The notes under the pieces are model-generated. The model searched no databases, had not been told where the DNA came from, and saw only the letters and a list, made by a program, of their open reading frames with translations. The position numbers were made by a program, and so were the translations under genes. Source: Folioceros fuciformis (lineage: Eukaryota; Anthocerotophyta; Anthocerotopsida; Anthocerotales). From it: a DNA stretch of 50,438 nucleotides. Below are positions 1 through 9,269 of this stretch, piece after piece (positions within the stretch are counted from its first letter, which is position 1; each line of letters begins with the position of its first letter). The stretch covers positions 1 to 50,438 of the forward strand of contig JBNGIO010006212.1 in the NCBI GenBank assembly GCA_049999805.1. Direction: 5' to 3'.

Positions 1-376
1 TCTTGAGTGTCTCCTTTCAAGACCCTTCCTCTCACACAAGTACTCTTTCTTGCTCAAGTCTTGGTGACACACTAGATCATTCTGTCTGTCTCCTTCAACC
101 CGCACTTCCAGATGACAGAAAATGCCCATGGACCATCCTCTGTACGCACCACCTTTTCCGCATACTTCGGCTACGACGTGGTGAAGACAAAAGGTGCTGG
201 TGGATGTTTTGGTTCAGGAGACTTACACATTCACGATGGAAGATGCAATTTTGTAATGTCAGTGACAAGTGCAGGTGGTCATAGTTTTGACCTTCCTGTC
301 GTCCAGCACCAGCAGCTCAAGTTCATAAAACACCTTTCGTTGAACAACCCCCTTCTCGTGCATTGAGTGATTCGCT
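1..376. other. no gene recognised; 3' flank of the GNAT gene
   Basis: This stretch lies just downstream of the stop codon of the minus-strand GNAT gene and probably holds its 3' untranslated region and terminator. Short open frames exist on the plus strand, but none has a recognisable domain. Nothing else was seen. Confidence 0.4.
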
Positions 377-1912
377 CTAATCTTCGGCCATCAACTTCTT
401 CACGTACACATAGCAGTCAGGTCCTCGTCCATCGGTGTAGAATTTTTCGAGCTTTGTTTTGATGGTAAAACCAGACTTCTCGCAGAAGGCCTGTGCTGGA
501 AAATCGTCCGTCGCCACGTAAGCAAAAGCTTCCACAACTCCAAATTTCTTCACGGACAGGTCTAGAGCGATCCTCAACAACTGTGACCCTGCTCAAAGCG
601 ACCGAACACATATCACAAGTCATGCCAGGTGAGGTCAAGAACCGATTCCGTAAGCGCTAAGCACAGTTACAAGAAGTGCTCACCAATGGTCTTTCTCCTG
701 TACGGCTCATTGATAAACACGGACTTGATAAAGAGATGGTACCAAAACTCTGCTGTTCGTACAACTTGACAAGCAATAATCCCCGCCACAGCTTCTCCTG
801 GCCATTCAGCCTTCTTTTCAAATTCTGCAACTACAGTTCCAGCTTCTATCAGGTCGTGGTTTACATTGTCCGGTGCGAATGGACCTAAATTTGCATCCTG
901 ACGGTCTGAGATATGCGCATCCCACCATAGGCCACCTGTAAACCCATCATCACAAACACCTGTAAGGAAAAGCATCTCAGTCAACCTACATGCAAACTAA
1001 AATACACATGGACAGAGCCTACCTCTTTTTGACAGGACAAAGCAATCAGGGTGATCAGTCCCTTGATAATAATCTTGAATCCTTTCCTTCACTGTAAAGT
1101 CACATGTTTGAAAGAATGCTATACTACCATAGTCTGTCGTAGGGACGTATACGTAAGCTTCAACAACATTGTACTCCCGCCTGGCAACACCGAGACAGTC
1201 CTGCACCAGCATGGTCCCTGCCAAGTCCATAGTCCAACGCAGAATTCTTCAGATCATGGAACATAAACAAGTCGAGTCTGGCTATATGCACTCTTTGCCA
1301 ACTGCTGCTAGACCCTCTAAAACACTTACCGACTTTTCGTCTCCGATAGGAAGGATCTACCTCTAACGACTTGATACACAGGTGGAATCCATCCCCATTC
1401 TGCAAAATCAGGCCAACAATCGACCCCGCTAATACATCACCATCATAGGCTTCCCGTTTGAATTCTTCAATCACAGAATCCAGTCCTCCTGAGCCCTGGT
1501 GAGCAGCTGAACTGTCGGATACTGCACATCTACATGCCAAGCTCTGGCGTGGGGCCCGAGAAGGTTGCCCTGCACCACCCCAGAGCTGATTTCTTCGCCG
1601 ATAACCATAAGTGACAGAGACAGGAGAAGACATTCGGCGACCCCTCAGAACCACCTGCTGCATGCCCCTCCCTAGACACCCATGGCAAAAACCAATGCTA
1701 TTGCTTGTGAATGGTAGCAGTTCTCTTGTCTGCGGGGAGCCGGGCCAGACATAGCTACGACAAAAAGCTGCAGAAATTTTGCGAGAGGCAGGAGAAATTC
1801 TAAGGTGACAGGCATAGAGGGGGTGCCTAAATTCTCTTTGAGGCAGGCCCACCCTGACATCGCTTGCGACGTGCGAGCTACGAACTAAGGGTTGGAGGAG
1901 GAGGAGTGCCAT
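377..1912 (-). CDS. tandem-GNAT-domain protein, four exons (predicted 421 aa)
   Basis: This is a predicted N-acetyltransferase-fold protein with two GNAT domains in tandem. Proposed exons are 1912-1330, 1217-1023, 959-684 and 588-377. All three introns (112, 63 and 95 bp) are GT-AG and phase 1, and the exons sum to 1266 nt, a whole number of codons. Domain 1 is about residues 144-259 and domain 2 about 261-421. Each has the typical beta4 strand followed by the acetyl-CoA loop (YRRRKVGTML and YRRKTIGSQL), split by an intron at the same glycine, which points to internal duplication. In both loops the first glycine of the usual R-x-x-G-x-G/A signature is replaced (Lys, Thr). The basic, Ser-rich N-terminus (about 1-130) could be an organelle transit peptide. 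The substrate is unknown. The domain lengths and C-terminal ends resemble small bacterial-type GNATs. The start at 1912 is the first ATG in the open frame; upstream exons cannot be excluded and the first exon is the least certain. Confidence 0.7.
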
Positions 1913-2838
1913 GTCCTTCTAAAAGCAATGATGCTTTTCAAACCAGCATCCAAGCAACAAGCTCAACTGAGTGAGCATGCCGAAAAGCCAGCTGTCTTCC
2001 TGGTACCTAAGACACTCCAGATGGCCCCTCCTGCCAGTACCCAAAAATCTGCGCAGCAATAAATGGCTCAGCTCCACACACACCATCGCCAAGGATTGAA
2101 GAACCCAGAAATGGGTTTCAGGAACGAGTACCGGAATCCAGGAATCGCGGGGCGGCCTGATTGCACATGCTGCCTCTCCAAGGCATCGTGCAACAACACC
2201 ACTGAGAACTTCACCCTCTCTGCCGTTAACAAGTCGCTGCTTCACCACCACCCTGAAGGCCTGAATGCCGTAATCGTCAGATGCTTGCGAAGCGCGTTTC
2301 GAGTGACTCCCAGAAGCTAAAACCCTAAACCTGCTTTCCAAGAGTTTGTAGAACACAGGCCATTTAAATTTCTTCTGGCCAAGCGGCACTTGGACAGATC
2401 GGGCATCGTGTATGCGAAAGTAGGAGGTTGATGAGGGGATTCCATGTTCTCCCGAGGGTATGTGCTGTTGGGCCGGCAGCAGGAAATTCTGTGCTGTGGG
2501 GCTTGGAGTGCACTGTTGCTGCAGATCATAGGCGTTTTCCGCACATTGCAAACAGGTAAGACAAATGCTGGATGGTTTGAACTTGGTTGGCACTCCGTAA
2601 TGTACAAAAAATGCAGGAAGGTGTGAGCTCGGAAAGCTGTTCACTGCTTACAAGAAACGTCCATTGCAGTGCGGAACGATGCAACTGGAACAAGTCATTT
2701 GCGAAAGTGTGTGACGAGATGGTACTTTGGAGGAAGCTTTACAAGGAAATCCGGTACAGAGATTTTCACAGCAGACAAACTTCGCAACACACTAGCAGGG
2801 AGTCTTGTGTGTGTGAACTCACTACAAACTGAACCAGT
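1913..2838. other. intergenic or possible 5' region of the GNAT gene
   Basis: A long minus-strand open frame (2644-1919) exists here, but it shows no recognisable domain and stops just before the proposed GNAT start in another frame. It could contain an unrecognised first exon or 5' UTR of the GNAT gene, or be chance. The lower-numbered part is the likely promoter of the GNAT gene, and the end near 2838 is the oleosin 3' flank. Confidence 0.3.
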
Positions 2839-3210
2839 CTACGTTAGCTGCAGCCGCACACCAGGATGCGCGCCCTTCAGAAGACTGACCCCTTTGGTGA
2901 TGCCGTAGAAAATAGCGATAGTGCTCACCACAGCCGTAATTAGGCCACCGACGGTGAAGATAGCCGCGGGCACCAGAATAGGACTAAGAGGGATCAGAAT
3001 CGGCGAGAGCGCCAAGAGAGTAAGCAGGATGCCGCCGATGGTCAATCCTCCAAGCGTCAACACAGTAGCTCCCACCGCCAACAGCGCCAGTACGCCGAGC
3101 ACACTCTTGCCGCTTGGAGCACGACCCTCTCCGATGTCGTGAAACGCGAATTGAGCCTCGCGCTTCGCTTTCTTGGCTCCCTCTTTCACCGTTTCTCGGG
3201 AACGGTCCAT
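2839..3210 (-). CDS. oleosin, intronless (123 aa)
   Basis: Oleosins coat and stabilise lipid bodies by inserting a long hydrophobic hairpin into the triacylglycerol core. The single open frame has a short polar, basic N-terminus (about 1-33), an uninterrupted hydrophobic stretch (about 37-103) and a short tail. At the centre is the diagnostic proline knot P-x5-S-P-x3-P (Pro70, Ser76-Pro77, Pro81), flanked by Gly/Leu/Ile-rich arms. At 123 residues it is short for a seed oleosin, mainly because the C-terminal amphipathic region is only about 15-20 residues. A spliced C-terminal exon cannot be excluded. The start is the only Met before the hydrophobic hairpin. It lies between the GNAT gene and the GDSL-FAS1 gene, all on the minus strand. 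Family assignment is firm from the knot. Expression in spores or other storage cells is an inference. Confidence 0.93.
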   Translation of the reverse strand: MDRSRETVKEGAKKAKREAQFAFHDIGEGRAPSGKSVLGVLALLAVGATVLTLGGLTIGGILLTLLALSPILIPLSPILVPAAIFTVGGLITAVVSTIAIFYGITKGVSLLKGAHPGVRLQLT

Positions 3211-3482
3211 CTCACGTCACCTAATCGGGATCTTTGTATGAAATCAGTGAGATCTAATCACTCCGCTTTTAATTCACACGCACAGGCACAAAGCAAAGCA
3301 AGGTGGACATGGATTAGCATGGATTCAAGCTGGTAGGCATCGATTGTCTTGATGAATCATCGAAGGGGAGACCATACCTTGCCAGCAATTCGGCTGAGTA
3401 CCGGCTGATTTGTGAAACGCAAGGAGGAGAGAAGCGACAAAAAAAGGTGGAAGACATGCGCTGCTGGCAGTCCTGGCAAGCA

Positions 3483-3507
3483 ACGTGGGACTCGTCGTTT
3501 GCATGCA
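3483..3507. promoter_or_regulatory. ABRE-like core plus RY element upstream of oleosin
   Basis: An ACGTGG core (3483-3488) and the perfect palindrome TGCATGCA (3500-3507) lie 17 bp apart, about 275-300 bp upstream of the oleosin ATG. RY (CATGCA) boxes are bound by ABI3/FUS3/LEC2-type B3 factors and ACGTG cores by bZIP factors. Their pairing is known from seed oleosin and storage-protein promoters. The motifs are seen directly; function here is inferred and short motifs can arise by chance. Confidence 0.4.
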
Positions 3508-3647
3508 GACATCCACGACAAACCGGGGACAGCCGGTGGCGAGAGGACGCAACACAGGAACTGGATGTTCGTCAGATCAGACACGGCCACACCAATCACA
3601 CACATCACTGCCTGCGCGAGCGGGATGACATGACGATGTTATGGATG

Positions 3648-5655
3648 TCATGTATCCCGCAGGAGAGGAGAGAGTCTACGAGGAAGGAGTAGGGAGCTGG
3701 TTTGATGAACCAAAACCACTCCCTTCACAGCAAAGAAAGATGGATGCACGACGCTCACGATGTTCTCGCCCAGTTTGAGGGAAATGCTGCCTCCTTTCAC
3801 CAGCACTTGGAGTTTGGCACCTCCCAGAGTTCGTAAGGAATGGCCGCTGTGCTTCAGCAGACGTTCTGGGGGCCAGAAGCCATACACCAGTTGCAGGAGT
3901 GCCACCTCCGTGGTGAGGGAAGAGAAGTCTTGCAAGATATCCTGCCTGAGCTGATGCTGAACTGTGGCCTCTGTGGGGACGAAGGCAGTGACAGCCCCGA
4001 AATTGCTGAGGAAGGTTGTTGGAAGATTGTTGAGAATGTCGGCATTCCTAATGAGTTGCAGAAGCTGAGGATACTCTCCCGAATTCTGCAGCGTTTGAAC
4101 GAGATTGGAGGCTATTCGGCTGATTTTCTCTGCAAATGACATGGCAGTGGAGGGGTTACGGGCTGAGCTAGAGTGGAAAGCAAGTGGCAGGAAGTGGAAT
4201 GGTTTCGGTTACCCGGATTTGTGTATTTTGGTTTGTTGGCGAGGTTGAGCGTGTTGAGCCAGGCGAAGAGGTTGGGAGAGAATCCGGTGATGTTGAAGCC
4301 TGAGAAGAGGAGGTTTGTGGCTGCTTCCCACCCTGCATCGGAGGGGTGCTCGTCGTCCCAGAAGACGTACTGCTCAGGGTTTGCGCACACGGTGTAGAGA
4401 GGGTTGCCACTTGCGTCATTGTCTCCGCACATTTTGCCTGGGGTTGTGCCACTGCAGCAATCTGTCAGGGGGTGTGCGAAACCTGCAGAGGAGGAAGAAT
4501 TAGACGCACGCATACGCAGTTGTGGAGTTAGAAGGGGTTGTGAGTCTGTCTTACCGAACCACTGTGGGTTTTGGAAGATGTAGTTGAATGCCTTGCTCTC
4601 GTCCAGCTCCACTAGCTTTGCTTCTGGCAGTGATGTCTCCAGAGTTTGGATGACGGCAGACAGTTTGTTGTTATGGTAGTTGCTCAGAACTTCATAGAAT
4701 GATCCCGAGAGACAAGCTGTGTGATTGGGGCCAGTATTGCTCGGAATGCACTCCAGTTGTATCAAGTTGCCTACTGCGAAGTAGCGAAAGCCTGCATTGT
4801 ACAGCTCCTTGATGTTCTCGTCATGTGCCAAGGCTACTTTGTCCGCCAGGGCCAGAAAGTCCTGCAGGACACTAACACATAAGCTGAAGCCAACCAGGAA
4901 AAGAGGCGAGGTAGAGAAGGAGACGTGAAGCTTACAGCGCCGGTGGCAGAGGAATTTTGTGCAAACAAGCGGGCATAGTCGTTGCCATTGCTGAATAGAA
5001 AGACGATGGAGTGTTCAGGGGCAAAAAGCTGCTCATTCTTGCTGATGATGCCCTTCAACTGCTCCACTTGCTGGTACAGGCTGGCAAGATTAAGATTTGG
5101 GAATACTCCTGACTGCGAAACAGCGAAGTTGATGCCATGCTTGAAGTGATCTGGAGGCGTGCCGCTGGTGATGGATCTATACGGTACGGGAGACGGAAGT
5201 CCAATGAGGTCCGCTGCAAACCGAGACCCACGTTTGTCTCAGTGCCACTTCCAGCTCTGGCATTGAAGGTTGCTATTTCTCAGGAGGAAAGCTGGAGAAT
5301 GGAAGGAACCTACCAAGGAAGTCTGTGGAAACTTTGCCATTGGAGAAGCGGCCGGCAGGATGCCCAGGCCAAGTGATGCCATATGGGTGCCTCCAGGGAC
5401 GATTGAAAAGAGGATCAGTCCTGTTGGCATTTCCAGTGTCTGAAAAGGAGTCTCCAAACACGAAGATAGCAGATGGCTTTCCTGCAGCTGCAGTATTTCA
5501 GACATCATTTCCAGAGCTTTCAGAGCACCAAATCCTGCAAACAGCAATTTCCGCATGCCTGCAGATCCGTCAACGAAAATCTCACCAAGGGCAGTACGGC
5601 AATGGAGCAGGGCAAGTGCAGTAGCCAGGAGCAAATACATTCGAATTCTCCCCAT
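3648..5655 (-). CDS. GDSL esterase/lipase fused to a fasciclin (FAS1) domain, six exons (524 aa)
   Basis: Proposed exons are 5655-5586, 5481-5314, 5213-4936, 4861-4555, 4482-4213 and 4129-3648. All introns are GT-AG (72-104 bp) and the exons total 1575 nt in one frame. A signal peptide (about 1-23) leads into a plant GDSL esterase: block I FGDSFSDTGN (Ser35), block II GINFAV (Gly106), block III NGND (Gly156-Asn157-Asp158) and block V WDDEHP (Asp317, His320). The catalytic set is therefore complete. Exon 6 encodes a FAS1-like domain (about 370-510) with the FVPT strand and a closing segment ending in LLLP. GDSL enzymes hydrolyse acyl esters, often in cuticle or wall. FAS1 domains act in extracellular adhesion or matrix. 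The joining intron (donor GTAACC at 4212, acceptor TTTGCAG ending at 4130) keeps frame. Without it the esterase ends at a stop at 4112 and FAS1 would start at an ATG at 4142. No GPI signal is evident. Confidence 0.75.
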
Positions 5656-6193
5656 TTTTTGCTATCTCGGCGGAAGTAGGAACCTTTCTTCCCCCTTCAC
5701 TGCAATGTGGTTGCATGGGAATGTGAAGTCAATCCATATTCTATTCTTGATGTACATTTGGGTACCTTTTCACTGGTGAGCGAAAGTTCCGCTGTCGTGC
5801 TGACGAACGTTCTTGGAGTTTGATACATATGTTTGATATTTATTCTTGGGATATTGGATGTGTAGTGGAAGGAAGGGTCACATTGCGAACTGTAGACGAG
5901 AAGCACGCTATGTACGCATACAGTCTTTCGATCGAGAAAAGAACAAGCTGTCTTCAAGGTAACTTTTAGCAATTTTCAAGAGACAATCCCAAAGGCCTTT
6001 TACTGTACGGGATGGATATATCCAAAACATCCCAGTGCAATAGTGATCGAACTTTAGGCTGCTCATCCTCTAATTTTCATATAAGTGCCCCATTCCATCC
6101 AGTGTAGAGAGTGGCTAGTGATGTACAGATTTATATACAAGGTACTATCACGTCAACAGTAGCGGATGTAAGACGGCGGAAACCTATCATTTT
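5656..6193. other. intergenic: GDSL-FAS1 promoter side and CSLA 3' side
   Basis: No gene was recognised. The part next to 5656 should hold the promoter of the GDSL-FAS1 gene, and the part next to 6193 the 3' end of the CSLA gene. No clear TATA box or other element was seen. Confidence 0.35.
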
Positions 6194-8715
6194 TTACACT
6201 CTCACGTCCATCCCACATAAGAAGAATGCTAACGACTGGAGACACAAGGAAATGCGCAGCGGCCAAAACAGTGGGGATGGGAAATTGGACGGAGACGCAC
6301 AAAATGCGGAGACGAAGAGAAACACACCCATCAGCAGTTCGAAGTAGAACAGACCCCTGTCGACATAGAAACAAGTCACAGTCAGCACCAACTCCTTTGT
6401 ATGCCATGTTTTCTCTTCCAGTTGGATGTCAGGTTGCAGTGCAATTCACAGTTTGCGTAACATCGCTAAATCTTACGTATCGTCTTTGCGTGTATTGTCT
6501 TTCTGTTTCGATTGAGGTGATTTCGTCGACCGCTTTGTTACGATCCAAGTTGTTGAAGGAAACCCCAGAAGTGTGAGCAACGTGACTCTGGCTTTATAGA
6601 TGCCTCTGACGTTCTCAAAGAAGAGCCACCCGAAGACGTGGCAAGATGGCCTGCAGTGATGTCAGCAACTGATCAGTAATGCAATTGCAGTCGTGGAGGC
6701 ATGAGCGGTGTGTGAGAATGACCAATACCTAGGCGATAGCATAAACGCGGCAGTGAGGAGAAACAGAGTAGGCCCGATCAGTACAGCTCCTGGGATGTTG
6801 ATGTCTGGAACTAACAATGCCGTGGGAATGAGTACGCCCCAGAGAAGCAGTGCAGCAAGACCTTCGTACAAGAGGAAGCCGAAGAGGTCACACAGGATGT
6901 AGTACTTTGTGCCCAGGCTCAAAGTCTGCACAGTCCAGAAGGTCGCAAACATCAGAAACCTTGCGCTGAAGGTTGGTCAGTGTTGTGGTCTTGAGTATCA
7001 GGCTTTCGATGCACTTTTCCATGTCGTTCCACCGTTCCATTCAATGGACAGCCTTACCTTGCTCCTGAGCACGTCGAGGGAATGGAGCTGTAGTAGGTTT
7101 GCGACCCCACCGGTCCATCGAGTTGTCTGGATGCGGTACGTCTGGTAAGCCGCTGCAACTTCAAACATGCCCTGCCATTGACAATGAACAATCTATCAGA
7201 CATCACCCCGAAAAGGCCTTTTCCTCAAGGGGACCAGCTGGTCAGCTGCACAATTCAGTTTACTTACAGGAAAATCCGGCACGTACACAGACTTCCAACC
7301 CTTCAGGCAGGAGCACAGGCTCAAGTCAGTGTCCTCAACAAGAACTCTGCTTTGCCATCCTCCCGAGTCCTGGATGGCTTTCATCCTCCATATTCCTCCA
7401 GTGCCTGACGCACAGAAAACAGCCTTGAAATTTAGACTCGGCAAGTTGCAGATAAGCAATACGACAACATACAATGCACAGGATGTGTGGTTCTCCACGC
7501 ACTGCGATCAAGCTACAAACCATACCGTAAAAGACAGCGATGCCAAAGAATGCCGAGCCAATTTCTTCACTCAGTTTACCAGCGAATGTAAATCCCTGTA
7601 ACTTCGTTACCAGGCATTCGTCTGGGTTCACTGTCACAACACACGCGCACACCAAGGCAGTTAGAAAAGACGAGTGCCTGAGTCGCTAGATCCACCGGAG
7701 CGAAAGTGCTCTGTCCGTGGATACAGAAAGGAATTCGTAGGAAGCAGATATGAACAGCTCACCAGGTTTAACCCCGCCCATGAGATGCCCCAGCTGTGGA
7801 TTATGCACAAGGAAGGGGATACCTCGCTCTAAGAAATCAGGGCGAGGCTGGAAATCGGCATCAAAGATAGCCACGTAGTCGCAGTCTCTGACATAGATGT
7901 GTCGCAAACCCGCTCGCAGATTACCTGCTTTGTAGCCTTCTCTACCCTCACGAGTCTCATATTTAACATTGACTCCACGCTTCTGCCACATCTCACATTC
8001 GGCCTTCACCAGAGCCTGTTCACAGCCATGGTCACAGCTCGCGTCAGACAATGCACGGAAAACCACCAGAAATTTTCATCATCTTCGGATCCATTTGGCA
8101 CCGTCAGCTAGCACAGTCAGTTGGTGAGTGAACGCACCTTGATTTCGGCGTCCGTGGAATCATCAAGAACCTGAACGATCAGTCGGTCCTTTGGCCAGTT
8201 CAGCTTGCAAGCCGCACCAATGGAAAGATGGTAAACCTGTAAGGAAAAATGCCAGTCATCGAATTGGAGGCGTACAATGTGATCAAACGAGAAGCTATCG
8301 CCATGTTCTGGCGAAGCGTATGGTAAATGCTCCACCCTTTCGATCGAACAGCTGGTTGAGCACCCACCTCTCGCTCGTTGTACATGGGTATTTGAACCAA
8401 CACCGTCGGAATGTGAGCCAGATTGGACCCGTCTTCCCATTTTAGTGGCTCATGCTTGTAGAGCGTTTGGGGAGTTATCCCCCGGTACTTGGCCACATAG
8501 CGCAGAACAACAGCAACGAGTCTTTGGAAGTAGACCAGAGAGACGAAAATTGCGAAGATGTAGGTGACAAGGTGGAGAACGGAAATGCTCCATCCCTGCA
8601 TCAATCGCAACCAGTACAGCGATCTCGCCGCAGCAGCATGGCCGTCCAGCCTGCCGTAATGCCATAAACGCTCCGGCAGCGGAATTCTTCCCGAATGGGG
8701 TGTGAGATCCCACAT
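6194..8715 (-). CDS. CSLA: cellulose synthase-like A (glucomannan/mannan synthase, GT2), nine exons (529 aa)
   Basis: CSLA enzymes are Golgi membrane GT2 transferases that make the beta-1,4-(gluco)mannan backbone from GDP-mannose and GDP-glucose. Proposed exons: 8715-8368, 8236-8138, 8015-7763, 7630-7526, 7404-7268, 7171-7058, 6925-6729, 6650-6477, 6356-6194. All introns are GT-AG and the sum is 1590 nt. This gives 529 aa, the usual CSLA length. Seen in order: an N-terminal membrane segment (about 43-70), [12 protein letters not shown] (105-116), VQVLDDSTD with the first Asp pair (141-142), FDADFQ with the DxD (201-203), LVEDTD with the ED motif (292-293), QTTRW as QxxRW (329-333), then several C-terminal membrane segments including WLFFENV. 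The start is the first ATG in frame ahead of the membrane segment. One difference from typical CSLAs is the loss of the Arg-Trp before the VN-DECL motif (about 225-240). CSLC was considered; motif wording and length favour CSLA. Confidence 0.88.
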
Positions 8716-9269
8716 TGTGTGCCTGAATCGGAGCGTCCTCGGAATCAGCAATGCGGTTCCTGCTAAGTAGAGCTTGCAATGCAGTTATCGACAGGAGTCA
8801 AACTTCTGCAACCTCGCGGACTTACTCAAAGGGAAAGCCTAGCTGCACTGCTACCTCTATGGGGGAGAATCTGTTTATAGAATATGGCTCTCAGTTCGAT
8901 CCCCCGGACGAACACAGCGTTTTCCTGTTTCATTGGAATACGTGGCAATGCTGCTGTGGTTACACCAAATCAGCTTCCTCCTTCAAGTGGCGGACTGTGC
9001 TTTTGACACTTCATTCTGCTGACACCTTAACATCCGGGCAGGGTTTGGAGCCGACAGGTGTTTTGCAAAGATGCTAATACGATGGCATCTTGATTACCCC
9101 CACCCAGCCGACAACACCTGGCCTCTCGCAACAAATTTTCATGCTCCACGGTACGCATGACACCCACGTTTGCGTTTTCGCTGTGGCAGGTGCGTGCCGC
9201 ACTGCACTTGGTTACAAGGGAGGGGGAGGGCTGTAATCTAATAGGATTCACGAGGGCGGACAAGTGTTG
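8716..9269. other. intergenic: CSLA 5' side and PPR 3' side
   Basis: No gene was recognised. It should contain the CSLA promoter or 5' UTR (near 8716) and the 3' UTR of the PPR gene (near 9269). Confidence 0.35.

Noticed and set aside
1919-2644. 241-codon minus-strand open frame upstream of the GNAT gene
   Set aside because: No recognisable domain, not in frame with the GNAT exon, and no clear splice link. Left as a possible unrecognised first exon only.
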